48,848 nt of DNA. It comes from Candidatus Dormiibacterota bacterium (lineage in GTDB: Bacteria; Chloroflexota; Dormibacteria; Aeolococcales; Aeolococcaceae). Under the pieces are notes generated by a model. It worked only from the letters and a program-made list of their open reading frames with translations. It did no database searches and had not been told where the DNA came from. The first letter of the stretch is position 1; each line of letters begins with the position of its first letter. The stretch covers positions 1 through 48,848 of the forward strand of contig DASXNK010000087.1 in the NCBI GenBank assembly GCA_036495095.1, read 5' to 3'. Below are positions 36,321 through 44,694 of this stretch, one piece after another. The translations under genes and the position numbers were made by a program.

Positions 36321-37222
36321 ACCGGCACCACCGGCGAGGCACCGCCACCGCGTCGCCCCCGGTTGGTGAGCGCCGTCCCGGCGAGGATGAGCACCAGTGC
36401 CAGCACCGCCGCCGGGCGAACCGGCTCGCCGAGGAACACGGCGCCGTAGACGAGGGCGAAGCCGGGGAGCAGGTAGGTGACGGTGAGCGCCCCGGTGGCC
36501 CCGAGGCTGCTGAGCAGCCGGTAGTAGAGGACGTAGGCGATCCCGGTGCCGCCCACCCCGAGCGCGATCAGTGAGAGCACCGCCTGGGTGCTCACGGCAT
36601 GGGCGGGGCGGCCGGCGGCGAGGGCGAAGGGGAGGACGAGCAGGGCCGCGAGGCCGTTGGCGCTGATCGCCGGCACCAGCGCGGGCTCGCCGGCGAAGAC
36701 CCGGCGGCCGAGCAGGGCGCCGATGCCGTAGAGGACGGGCGCGCAGAGCAGCACGGCGAGGCCGAGCAGGTCGACCTGGCCGCCGAGGCCCTCGATGAGC
36801 ACCAGGGCGACGACCCCGCCGATCCCCACCGCCAGGCCCGCGGCCCGCGCCGGGGTCAGCCGCTCGGTCTCGGAGCGATGCGGGAGGCAGAGCGCGAGCA
36901 GCGCCGAGCACAACGGGGCTGCGGCATTGCAGATGGCGGCGACGCCGCTGGCGACCCGGGTCTCACCCCAGGCGAGGCAGAGGTAGGGCAGGGCGGCGCT
37001 GACCAGCCCGACCAGGGCGGCCGCGGGACGGCGGAGCCCGGCGAGCGCCCGGCGCTGCCCGGTCACCACCGCGTAGAGGGCGACGGCGAGGGCGCCGAGG
37101 GCGAGCCGGACCTCGACCACGCCCACCGGCGGTACCTCGAGCACCGCCACCCGGATGAAGAGGAAGCTGGCGCCCCAGAGGGCGGCGAGGCTGAGCAGGC
37201 GAACCGCGTCGCCGGCCGACAT
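36284..37222 (-). CDS. EamA-family (DMT) transporter
   Basis: A 312-residue ten-helix drug/metabolite transporter built from two EamA repeats. The first repeat has LLSLAALWGASFLFIRVAVL and the second VYGAVFLGEPVRPAAVLALVLILAG. Export of a metabolite is likely but the substrate is unknown. Its ATG overlaps the stop of the upstream membrane-anchored protein (TGATG), and its C-terminus overlaps the end of the convergent ABC-F gene by 37 bp. Confidence 0.88.
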   Translation of the reverse strand: MSAGDAVRLLSLAALWGASFLFIRVAVLEVPPVGVVEVRLALGALAVALYAVVTGQRRALAGLRRPAAALVGLVSAALPYLCLAWGETRVASGVAAICNAAAPLCSALLALCLPHRSETERLTPARAAGLAVGIGGVVALVLIEGLGGQVDLLGLAVLLCAPVLYGIGALLGRRVFAGEPALVPAISANGLAALLVLPFALAAGRPAHAVSTQAVLSLIALGVGGTGIAYVLYYRLLSSLGATGALTVTYLLPGFALVYGAVFLGEPVRPAAVLALVLILAGTALTNRGRRGGGASPVVPVQVEPASSDQRS

Positions 37223-37815
37223 CAGCTGAGGCGGAAGGGGCGCACCCCGCTCAGGAAGACCAGCCCGCCGACGAAGACGGTGACCGCCGCCGCCACCACG
37301 GTGGCGATGAGGGCGGCGAGGAGCACGCCGAGCACCCCCGTCGGCCCCTGCGACGGGGCCGGCTTCGCCGCCACCGGGGGCGGATGCGTCCCCGCGGGCG
37401 CGGGGGTGCCGACCACCACCACCAGGCCGGTGAAGACGCCGTCGTCCCAGACGAACTGGTTCTCCCCGGGGGTGGGGCTGAGCTCGATGGCGAAGTAGGC
37501 GAGCCCGTCGCTCCCGGACTTGGTCGAGGCCTGGGTGCCCTGGGGCCCGACCGGGTGCCGGCTGGCGTCCGCGGCGGCCACCGTGGCGCCGGTGCCGGGG
37601 GCCGACTGCACCCGCATGGTCACGGTGCGACCCGGCTGGGGCGCATCCTGCGAGTTGGCCTCGCGGATGTAGTAGGCGAGCGCCGTCCCGGCGGTCTGCG
37701 GCTGCTGGCGATCCACCTTGTCGTAGCCGAGCACCCGCACCGGGACGAGGGCGAGGAGGGTGGAGAGCGCCAGGAGGCCGAGGAGGAGGAGGCGGCGGCG
37801 CGCTGCTGGTTGCAT
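37222..37815 (-). CDS. Membrane-anchored extracytoplasmic protein, unknown function
   Basis: A 197-residue protein with an N-terminal signal/anchor (RRRLLLLGLLALSTLLALVPV), an extracytoplasmic beta-rich part with RTVTMRVQSAPGTGATVAAAD and GLAYFAIELSPTPGENQFVW, a Pro-rich linker and a C-terminal helix (LGVLLAALIATVVAAAVTVFVGGLVFL). The fold resembles a single Ig-like module. The frame opens further upstream, but TAGGAT (37831-37826) lies 10 nt before the ATG at 37815. It is translationally coupled to the EamA transporter. Confidence 0.75.
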   Translation of the reverse strand: MQPAARRRLLLLGLLALSTLLALVPVRVLGYDKVDRQQPQTAGTALAYYIREANSQDAPQPGRTVTMRVQSAPGTGATVAAADASRHPVGPQGTQASTKSGSDGLAYFAIELSPTPGENQFVWDDGVFTGLVVVVGTPAPAGTHPPPVAAKPAPSQGPTGVLGVLLAALIATVVAAAVTVFVGGLVFLSGVRPFRLS

Positions 37816-37907
37816 CCGGGGACCCATCCTACGGGTGCCGCACGGTCGAGGTGGCACGGGCCGGGCACGATTTGCGGCCGGCGCGGTGGCTGAGCGACAG
37901 TGGCCCC

Positions 37908-38459
37908 GTGGATCCCCTGGAGGCGGGCGGCGGGCGGCCGGGGCGGCAGCTGGTGTCGCCGGAGCAGATCGCCGCCCGCATCGCCGAGCTCGCCGCCGAG
38001 ATCGACGCCGCCTACGCGGACGCGGACAGCCCGGTGGTGCTGCTCTGCGTGCTCAAGGGCTCGCTCTTCTTCACCGCCGACCTGGCCCGGGCGCTCTCCG
38101 TCGCCCTCGAGATCGACGCGATCGCGGTGCGCTCCTACGGCGCGGGCACGGAGAGCTCCGGCACCGTCCAGCTGGTCAAGGACGTGACCACCCCGCTCGG
38201 CGGCCGCCACGTCCTCATGGTCGAGGACGTGATCGACACCGGCCTCACCACCTCCTTCCTCTACGAGCACGTCGAGCGCCACCGGCCGGCGTCGCTGCGC
38301 CTGGTGGCGCTCCTCGACAAGCCCGGCCGGCGCCGGCGGCCGGTGCGGATCGACTTCCGCGGCTTCGTCCTCGCCGACGAGTTCGTCGTCGGCTACGGGC
38401 TCGACCTCGACGAGCGCTTCCGCAACCTGCCCGGCGTGCATGCCCTCGACCATCCCTGA
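37908..38459 (+). CDS. hpt: Hypoxanthine phosphoribosyltransferase
   Basis: A 183-residue purine salvage enzyme that converts hypoxanthine or guanine with PRPP to IMP or GMP. Motifs: LVSPEQIAARIAELAAEI at the N-terminus, VLKGSLFFTADLARAL near residue 46, the PRPP loop VLMVEDVIDTGLT near 102, and VGYGLDLDERFRNLP at the end. The frame is open upstream, but GTG at 37908 has GACAGT 6 nt before it and TTGCGG 18 nt further, and gives the usual length. It supports the purine-salvage theme with adenosine kinase about 6 kb away. Confidence 0.92.
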   Translation: MDPLEAGGGRPGRQLVSPEQIAARIAELAAEIDAAYADADSPVVLLCVLKGSLFFTADLARALSVALEIDAIAVRSYGAGTESSGTVQLVKDVTTPLGGRHVLMVEDVIDTGLTTSFLYEHVERHRPASLRLVALLDKPGRRRRPVRIDFRGFVLADEFVVGYGLDLDERFRNLPGVHALDHP

Positions 38460-39360
38460 CCCCGGCGTGGCCGGGCGGCTGGCCCCCGCCGCGCTGGTCA
38501 TGGCCACCGTCGCGGTCTCCTTCTCGGCGATCTTCAACCGGCTCGCCCCCGACGGCCCTGCCACCATCGTCTGGGTGCGGATGGCGATCACCGTCCTCCT
38601 GCTCCTCCCCCTCGCGCTCCGCGACCTCCGGTCCGGCGCCCTCCCCCGCTCCGCCGGCGACTGGATGGTGGTCACCCTGAGCGGCGTCCTCCTCGCCGCC
38701 CACTTCCTCTGCTGGACGGCGTCGCTGCGCCACACCTCGGTTGCCTCGAGCGTGCTCCTGGTCTCGCTCCACCCGGTGCTGGTGGCGGTGCTGGGACGGC
38801 GGCTGCTCGGCGAGGCGGTCTCGCCGCGGCTCGTCGCCGGGCTCGGCCTCGCCCTGGTCGGGACGGTGATCACCGCCACCGGCGACCTCCGGGTCAGCGG
38901 CGAGGCGCTGGGCGGCGACCTCCTCGCCATCGCCGGTGCGGCGACCTTCGCCGGCTACCTGCTGGTCGGCCGGCGGGTTCGGTCCCGCTACGGCGCAGCC
39001 GGCTACTCGGTGCCGGTGTACCTGGTGGTGGCGGCGGTGGCGCTGCTGGTGGCGCCGCTGAGCGGGAGCGCGGTGGTCCCCCGGCCGCGGACGGTGCTCG
39101 CCTGCGCCGGGCTGGCGGTGGTCTGCACCGTGCTCGGACACACCGTCTTCAACTGGACGCTGCGCCACCTCCGCGCCGTGGTGGTGAGCCTCGCCTTCCT
39201 CGGCGAGGCGCCGATCACGGCGCTGCTGGCGATCCCCTTCCTCGGCGAGCGGCCGCCCGGGAACGCGATCGCCGGCGGGGTGGCGGTGCTCCTCGGGCTC
39301 GGCTTCGCCCTGACCGAGCCCTCCCCGGTGTCGATCGCCGACGAGGCGGCGGCGCAGTAG
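38440..39360 (+). CDS. EamA-family (DMT) transporter, second copy
   Basis: A 306-residue ten-helix transporter. The first EamA repeat has LVMATVAVSFSAIFNRLAP and HFLCWTASLRHTSVASSVLL; the second has FNWTLRHLRAVVVSLAFLGEAPITALLAIPFLGERP. ATG at 38440 overlaps the hpt end by 20 bp; GTG at 38467 is an alternative that avoids the overlap, and neither has a good Shine-Dalgarno. It differs in sequence from the EamA gene at 36.3-37.2 kb, so it is not a recent duplicate. Confidence 0.88.
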   Translation: MPSTIPDPGVAGRLAPAALVMATVAVSFSAIFNRLAPDGPATIVWVRMAITVLLLLPLALRDLRSGALPRSAGDWMVVTLSGVLLAAHFLCWTASLRHTSVASSVLLVSLHPVLVAVLGRRLLGEAVSPRLVAGLGLALVGTVITATGDLRVSGEALGGDLLAIAGAATFAGYLLVGRRVRSRYGAAGYSVPVYLVVAAVALLVAPLSGSAVVPRPRTVLACAGLAVVCTVLGHTVFNWTLRHLRAVVVSLAFLGEAPITALLAIPFLGERPPGNAIAGGVAVLLGLGFALTEPSPVSIADEAAAQ

Positions 39361-39384
39361 CGCCGCCGCCTCGGCACCGGCGGC

Positions 39385-39936
39385 TCAGCCGGCGGCGGGC
39401 GGGATCGGCGCCGCCGGCGGCGGCGAGAACGAGGGCTGCGCCGCCACGGGCTGGGCGTTGCGCATCGTGAGGTAGCCGCCGGCCACCGTCGCCACGCCCC
39501 CGACCAGCGCCACGAACCAGCCGAGGCCGAGCCCGACGGAGTAGCTCGCCACCCCGGTGCCCAGGCTCCCGAAGTTGCCGTGGTACTCGACCCAGAAGAG
39601 GAGGACCCCGAGGACCTGGAGCCCGCCTCCCGCCATCAGCAGCACCGCGTCGGGCGCGGGCAGAGCGGGCAGCGTGACCTGCTCGGCGAGGAAGCGCCGC
39701 GCCACCAGCAGGCCGGCGACGCCGATCAGGGCGATGAAGGTCAGCCAGCCCCAACCGTGGAATCCGCTCTCCCCCGCGGAGCCCAGCCCGCCGCAGGCGA
39801 GGCCGCTGCAGGAGGCGGACTGCCAGTCGAGGAGGAGGCCGACCAGGACGGCCAGGGAGGCGGCCCCGATCACCATCTCCCCGGGCGAGAGCCGGTCGAT
39901 CAACTTCCGCAGGTCCACACGCTCGGTACCGCTCAT
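39385..39936 (-). CDS. Four-helix membrane protein of unknown function
   Basis: A 183-residue protein with four hydrophobic segments: MVIGAASLAVLVGLLL, WLTFIALIGVAGLLVA, AVLLMAGGGLQVLGVLLFW and LGWFVALVGGVATVAGGYL. A Cys pair lies in SASCSGLACGG after the first helix, and a Pro-rich tail ends the protein. I recognise no family. It shares its upstream region with the Tad-like leader. Confidence 0.7.
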   Translation of the reverse strand: MSGTERVDLRKLIDRLSPGEMVIGAASLAVLVGLLLDWQSASCSGLACGGLGSAGESGFHGWGWLTFIALIGVAGLLVARRFLAEQVTLPALPAPDAVLLMAGGGLQVLGVLLFWVEYHGNFGSLGTGVASYSVGLGLGWFVALVGGVATVAGGYLTMRNAQPVAAQPSFSPPPAAPIPPAAG

Positions 39937-40236
39937 GGTCTGACCCCAGTGGGCGTGCCGCGGTCGATGTGCCGCGTTGCACGACTCCCGGGCCTATTCT
40001 CCGCTCGCATCGATCAGATCACAAGCACCAAAAGAGACAAAAGTAACGGGGGCGGATCCGGCCGCTCCGGGCGGCCGAGGTCCCGCCAGCAGGATGTGAC
40101 CGCTCGCAACGCTCCTGTCACCGGTGCTTGATCGATTTGGTTGACGCGAATGACGAGGATCAGTCCATCGCCGGGCCCCAGACGGCGGATCGGTCCCACC
40201 CGGGTGGATGAGCGGATGAGAGGTTCGGGAGGCAAC
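39937..40236. other. 300-bp intergenic region before the Tad-like genes
   Basis: No protein gene is supported here. It holds a TATTCT -10 candidate (39995-40000), the AT-richer structured leader described separately, and a short palindrome CCACCCGGGTGG in the final 40 bp. The TadE-like frame extends into it, but its best ribosome site is at 40227-40232. Confidence 0.6.
40007..40136 (+). ncRNA. Candidate structured leader RNA, possible riboswitch, family unknown
   Basis: ATCGATC and AAGCACC (40009-40015, 40023-40029, separated by a 7-nt bulge) pair with GGTGCTTGATCGAT (40123-40136), a bipartite 14-bp closing stem. Inside are an A-rich strand, a hairpin CGGCCGC-TCCGG-GCGGCCG (40059-40077) nested in GGCGG/CCGCC (40051-40055, 40083-40087), and two crossing alternatives CAGGA/TCCTG (40090, 40113) and GTGAC/GTCAC (40096, 40117). 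It begins about 7 nt after a TATTCT -10 and precedes the TadE-like start by 100 nt. I tried to match c-di-GMP, c-di-AMP, SAM, TPP and FMN consensus and could not. Confidence 0.4.
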
Positions 40237-40836
40237 GTGTCGTCGTCGCGCAGCGGTCGCACGTCCCATCGCCGTGCCCGGGGGCAGGGCCTGGTCGAGT
40301 TCGCCCTGGTCGCGCCCCTGCTGATCGGGCTCGCCTTCGGAATCTTCGACTTCGGCCGTGGCATGTCGGCCAACATCACGGTCACCAACTCGTCGCGCGA
40401 GGGCGCCCGCTACCTGGCGACCCAGGCGTCGACGCTCTCCTCGCCCTACGGCACCACCTGCCCGACCGGAACCACCGCGCCCACCGGCACCTCGGCGCAG
40501 TCGAAGGCGTGGAACCAGATGCTCGGCGCCAGCCTCGACATGACCAGGGTCACCCTGCTCACCGTCTACTTCTACAAGAGCAGCAACGACCCCTCGGCCG
40601 ACACCGCCCGCACCGCCTACGACAAGACGGTCTCCTGCAACCTCAGCGGCGGAGCCTTCACGGGCAGCTCGACGGTCACCGCGGGCAGCAACACCGGCGA
40701 CTCCTCCTACGTGCCGCAGACCGGCGACTGGGTGCAGTTCCGAGTCCAGTACCAGTACACGACGGCGACGCCGATCATCCACCAGCTGGTCGCGACCGTC
40801 ACCGTCGACCAGACCACCACGATGGTGCTGGAGTGA
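40237..40836 (+). CDS. TadE-like pseudopilin/pilus assembly protein
   Basis: A 199-residue protein with the TadE-family N-terminus: a basic stretch, then GQGLVEFALVAPLLIGLAFGIFDFGRG, where the Gln-Gly-x-x-x-Glu pattern marks prepilin-type processing, then ITVTNSSREGARYLATQAS. The rest is a Ser/Thr-rich exported domain. The GTG at 40237 is preceded by GGGAGG (40227-40232) with 4-nt spacing. It overlaps the TadG-like start (GTGA). It probably belongs to a surface/pilus system, but no ATPase or platform gene lies beside it. Confidence 0.85.
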   Translation: MSSSRSGRTSHRRARGQGLVEFALVAPLLIGLAFGIFDFGRGMSANITVTNSSREGARYLATQASTLSSPYGTTCPTGTTAPTGTSAQSKAWNQMLGASLDMTRVTLLTVYFYKSSNDPSADTARTAYDKTVSCNLSGGAFTGSSTVTAGSNTGDSSYVPQTGDWVQFRVQYQYTTATPIIHQLVATVTVDQTTTMVLE

Positions 40837-42845
40837 GCGCGCGCCGCGCCCCCCGGGCCCTCCGCCCCGGCCGGCGGGGAGCCCGCGGCCAGTCGCTGGT
40901 GATGGTCGCCCTCGGCGGTGTCGCACTCATCGGCATGACCGGCCTGGCGCTCGACGGCGGCTACGAGGCCGGCGTCTACCGCAGCGCCCAGAACGGCGCC
41001 GACGCCGGCGCCCTCGCCGCCGCCCGCTTCATCTACGAGAACCAGGCCAACCCGACCTACGTCACCAACAACGCGATCTGCCAGACCACCGCGCCCAACG
41101 GGGTCGGCCCCAAGCAGGTCTATCTCAACAGGAGCAACGCCACCGCCACCTGCACCGGCAAGACGCTGACCACCTACGCGCCCGCCGGTCCCGACGGCTT
41201 CCACTCCTACGGGGCGCTGGCCACCGTCGACACCTCCACCGGCGTGAGCGGCGTGGCCACCCTCGCCTCCCACATCGGGGTCAACGAGGCCACCGCCGAC
41301 GTCACCGCCAATCCCACCCCCACCGCCAGCGGCTCGGTGGACATCACCAGCCTCACCGCGAGCCTCAGCCTTCTCTCCAACCTGCTGACGTCGGTGAACG
41401 GCAGCACCACCCTCTTCGCCTGCTCGAGCAGCGCGTCGGGAGCGGGCACCAGCCAGACGGTGCCCACCGCGGGCGGCAGCTGCCCGGGCAGCGGCCTCTC
41501 GCTCAGCCTGCTGCTGTCGGTCCTCCTGGTCGTCAACCTGAACATCAACGTGTCCACCCAGCTGGGGCTCACCGGCAACATCGCCGCCGGCCCGGCGAGC
41601 ATCAGCCTGGTCAAGCAGGCGCTCTCCTCGGTGGTGCCCACCAGCGGCATGCCCCAGCAGCGGGACTTCACCCGGGTGGTCGGCGCCGGCCTCGGCGTCC
41701 TCGGCGCCGTCGCCCTCAACGCCAACGTCGGCACCACCAGCTCGATCACCGGCAACCTCGGTGGCGACAGCACCGGGGTGCAGACCAGCGTCAACATCGC
41801 CGACCTCGGCGCCACCGTCGCCGGCACCGCGATCTCGCTGAGCGCCCTCGACGCCACCGCCAGGGTCAGCTACGACCCGGTGAACGGCTTCCAGGCGACC
41901 ACGAAGTGCACGCTGCTCTCCGGCGAGGGCGCCGCGTCGATCAAGATCGCGGGCGCCACCCTCGGCATCAACGCCGACTGCAGCTACACCCCGGTGGGCA
42001 TCCCCGGAGTGCTCAGCATCGGCTCCACCCGCACGGTGAACTGCCAGACCGGCCCCAACGGCCAGCTCTGCACCGCCAGCGTCTGCGTGCTCGACATCAA
42101 CGTCCTCTCGGTCCTCGCCGGCGTCAACAGCATCGACGTGTGCATCGGCAGGGCCCAGGCGAGCGCCGACTTCAAGCCGGTCACCAACACGGCCGGGGTC
42201 ATCGTGACCTCGCAGATCCCCTCCCCCACCTTCTTCCTCGGGGTGGTGGGGGCGCACACCGTCAACCCCAAGGCGCAGGCCGCCGCCACCCCCCGCCAGG
42301 TCACCGACGTCTCCTCCGACACCTTCGCGGCGGCGCCGTATGCGGTGCCCTACGCAGCCACCGAGAAATCCGGGGGGGCGGCCTACTGCAACCTCAGCTT
42401 CGGCCCGCTGGTACCGGGCTGCAACTACACCGTCTGGGGCGCGGGGATGGACGGCAACAGCGCCATCGAGAAACAGCTCGGCTGCACCCCCACCGGCACC
42501 CAGTGCTGGCAGGGACGGCTCGACCCCGCCAGCAGCCACGCGATCGGACAGACGGTGACCGCGAGGAGCGGCTCGGGGACGGGACCGACCGCGCTGATCA
42601 GCGGGTCCAAGTACATCCTCCTGCCGGTGATCAGCGACGAGGGCGTCGTGCAGCAGTACGGCCTCTTCGCGGCCACCGCCGACAGCCACATCTTCACCCT
42701 GGCCCGCACCCCCGACCCCGTGAACAGCGTGGTGGCGCCGATCGCCCAGGCGACGACCACCGGCGCGTGGATGCCCAACGACGAGGGCGCGGTCTCCACC
42801 AAGCTCGTCGACCCCACCTACTTCAACGCCACCGGATGGAGCTGA
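40833..42845 (+). CDS. TadG-like surface protein with Tad_N segment
   Basis: A 670-residue protein. The N-terminus matches the putative Flp pilus assembly TadG type: RGQSLVMVALGGVALIGMTGLALDGG then YRSAQNGADAGALAAAR. The remainder is a long extracytoplasmic Ser/Thr/Gly/Val-rich region with several Cys (such as CSSSASGAGTSQTVPTAGGSC) that may form disulphides. No von Willebrand domain is evident. GTG at 40833 overlaps the TadE-like stop. The next gene begins within or just after its stop. Confidence 0.82.
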   Translation: MSARRAPRALRPGRRGARGQSLVMVALGGVALIGMTGLALDGGYEAGVYRSAQNGADAGALAAARFIYENQANPTYVTNNAICQTTAPNGVGPKQVYLNRSNATATCTGKTLTTYAPAGPDGFHSYGALATVDTSTGVSGVATLASHIGVNEATADVTANPTPTASGSVDITSLTASLSLLSNLLTSVNGSTTLFACSSSASGAGTSQTVPTAGGSCPGSGLSLSLLLSVLLVVNLNINVSTQLGLTGNIAAGPASISLVKQALSSVVPTSGMPQQRDFTRVVGAGLGVLGAVALNANVGTTSSITGNLGGDSTGVQTSVNIADLGATVAGTAISLSALDATARVSYDPVNGFQATTKCTLLSGEGAASIKIAGATLGINADCSYTPVGIPGVLSIGSTRTVNCQTGPNGQLCTASVCVLDINVLSVLAGVNSIDVCIGRAQASADFKPVTNTAGVIVTSQIPSPTFFLGVVGAHTVNPKAQAAATPRQVTDVSSDTFAAAPYAVPYAATEKSGGAAYCNLSFGPLVPGCNYTVWGAGMDGNSAIEKQLGCTPTGTQCWQGRLDPASSHAIGQTVTARSGSGTGPTALISGSKYILLPVISDEGVVQQYGLFAATADSHIFTLARTPDPVNSVVAPIAQATTTGAWMPNDEGAVSTKLVDPTYFNATGWS

Positions 42846-42850
42846 CCCCG

Positions 42851-43801
42851 ATGCCCCGGCGCCTCACCCGTCTCGCCGCCGCGGTGGCCGCCTGCCTCGG
42901 CGCCGCACTCGCCTCCGCCCCCACGGCGCTCGCCGACAGCACCGCGCCGCCGGTGGTGACCAGCGTCTCGCCGCTCTTGCTGGTGCCCAACGGCCAGCCC
43001 TTCCACCTCACCCTCACCGGCTTCAACCTCGCCACCGTGAACCAGGTCTTCCTCAACCCGGTGGTGGTCGGCCGCAGCTTCAGCGCCGCCGGCGACACCG
43101 TTCTCCAGCTCACCCTTCCCGCGGACACCCCGGCCGGCGACTACACCGTGCGGGTGGTCTCGACCGCCGGCTCCAGCGACCCGGGGAGCGCCCAGCTCAC
43201 CGTCGGCAGCGCGATCGCGGCGGCGCCACCCGCCGCCAACCTGCCCTCGGTGCCGAGGTACAGCTTCGCCCCGGCACCGCGGCCGATCTACCAGCCCGAG
43301 AGCGGGGTGGTGGGCCCGGCGAGCCCCTCCTCGGTGGCCCCGGCGCCCTCGCGGGGGCCGGTGAGCCCGGTGCTCCTGCTCCCCCTCGGCATCGTCCTCG
43401 GCGGGCTCGGCTACCTGCTCTGGGGCCGGCCCGGCCGGCTCTCCGCGGCCGAGCGCCAGGGGCTCGCCGCCCACCTGATCGGCCGCCCCGCCCAGGCGCT
43501 GCACGTCGGCCGCATCTGCCTCCAGTGCGGCCGCCTCCACTTCGTGCTCGCCACTCGCCGCGATCTCTGGCAGGCCGGCCAGTTCTGCAGCGCCACCTGC
43601 TTCGTCGCCGCCCAGGACGACGACTCCGCGGCCCGCGCCGGCGAGAGCACCGCGGTCACCCGGATGCGCGAGATGTTCGTGTACAGCGAGCTCGAGCAGA
43701 GCCTTCAGGCCGCCCTCGCCAGCGAGATGCTGGAGCTCCGCACCGGCGAGGCACCCGTCGAGGAGCCCGCCGAGGAGGCGCTGGTCGAGGCCGCCGGTTA
43801 G
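42851..43801 (+). CDS. IPT/TIG-domain membrane protein with a cytosolic Cys4 motif
   Basis: A 316-residue protein: signal peptide (RLAAAVAACLGAALASAPTALA), an IPT/TIG-like domain from PPVVTSVSPLLLVPNG to SAQLTV (about residues 32-120), a Pro-rich linker, one membrane helix (VSPVLLLPLGIVLGGLGYLLW), then a cytosolic tail with CLQCG and, 20-odd residues on, CSATC, a likely zinc site. Its C-terminal end is acidic. ATG at 42851 has GGAG upstream; ATG at 42836 is an alternative that overlaps the TadG-like stop. It belongs to the Tad-like operon by position, and ends 4 bp into the convergent gene. Confidence 0.8.
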   Translation: MPRRLTRLAAAVAACLGAALASAPTALADSTAPPVVTSVSPLLLVPNGQPFHLTLTGFNLATVNQVFLNPVVVGRSFSAAGDTVLQLTLPADTPAGDYTVRVVSTAGSSDPGSAQLTVGSAIAAAPPAANLPSVPRYSFAPAPRPIYQPESGVVGPASPSSVAPAPSRGPVSPVLLLPLGIVLGGLGYLLWGRPGRLSAAERQGLAAHLIGRPAQALHVGRICLQCGRLHFVLATRRDLWQAGQFCSATCFVAAQDDDSAARAGESTAVTRMREMFVYSELEQSLQAALASEMLELRTGEAPVEEPAEEALVEAAG

Positions 43802-44625
43802 ACCGGCACCCGGGTCAGGAAGTACAGCAGATGGCCCGGGACCACGCCCATCATCACCGTGACCACCAGGATGTAGAGCATCGCGGTGGCCGGCTGGTTG
43901 GCACGGATCCGGGCGTAGTAGAGGGTGAGCCCGTTGACGGCTGCGGTCACCACCAGCCCTGCGGCCACCACCAGCAGCCAGAACGAGGCGCCGTAGCGCT
44001 CGCCGACCAGGCTGGCGCGCACCGCGCCGTCGGCGGTGAGCAGGGCGACGCCGACCGCCAGCGCCTGCACCGCGACCGCGGCGAAGATCAGGTAGACGGC
44101 GCGGCGCAGCGGCCGGAAGGAGAGGTCGGGGGCGATCAGGTACCAGTGGCCGAGCAGCATCCCCGCCAGGGTGCTGCCGGCGAGCAGGGCGGCGGGGACG
44201 AAGGCGACCGCACCGGCGAGGCCGCCCACCCCGGAGAAGGCGAAGGTGGCCGCGGCCCGGCCGATCGCCACCGCGCCGCACCCCACCGCCACCGCCCCGG
44301 CCACCCGCCGGGCCGGGTCGGTGCCCACCGCGCAGAGCAGCGTGTACACCCCCAGGGCGACGGTGAAGCCGACCATCCAGTGGACGAAGCCGGCGTAGCC
44401 CGCCGCGTCGAGCGGGTGGTGGAGCAGCTGCGCGGGGTCGGGGAGCAGCGCCGCCATCGCCAGGCAGATCCCCATGATCGCCAGGCAGATGGCGGCGGTG
44501 GTGCCCAGGAAGCCGCGCCCCACCTCGCCGAGCAGGTCGCCCGCGTAGGTGGCGGCGACGGTCCCGACGGACAGCTCGGCGAGGACCAGGACGCCCACGA
44601 TCGGCGCCAGGGCGGGGATCGACAT
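43798..44625 (-). CDS. Multi-helix membrane protein of unknown function
   Basis: A 275-residue protein with about eight hydrophobic segments (IVGVLVLAELSVGTVAATYA, TTAAICLAIMGICLAMAAL, VHWMVGFTVALGVYTLLCAV and others). A central signature MLLGHWYLIAPDLSFRPLRRAVYL, with His and Trp at the membrane edge, suggests a ligand or cofactor site but I do not know it. ATG at 44625 lies 7 nt after TAGGAT; the upstream ATG at 44634 would overlap that -10. It is divergent from the acidic membrane protein gene. Confidence 0.75.
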   Translation of the reverse strand: MSIPALAPIVGVLVLAELSVGTVAATYAGDLLGEVGRGFLGTTAAICLAIMGICLAMAALLPDPAQLLHHPLDAAGYAGFVHWMVGFTVALGVYTLLCAVGTDPARRVAGAVAVGCGAVAIGRAAATFAFSGVGGLAGAVAFVPAALLAGSTLAGMLLGHWYLIAPDLSFRPLRRAVYLIFAAVAVQALAVGVALLTADGAVRASLVGERYGASFWLLVVAAGLVVTAAVNGLTLYYARIRANQPATAMLYILVVTVMMGVVPGHLLYFLTRVPV

Positions 44626-44694
44626 GAGCCCCATCCTAGGCAGACCGCGGCCGGGCGTGACAGCAGTCGTGGTGCTGTACCGTTGTCATCCCGT

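Noticed and set aside
40007-40136. Assigning the Tad leader to the c-di-GMP-I (GEMM) or c-di-AMP (ydaO) riboswitch classes
   Set aside because: The conserved GCAAAC, GNRA-loop and GGNACGCAAAGCC elements of GEMM and the GGAACGGGGGA-type core of ydaO are not visible.
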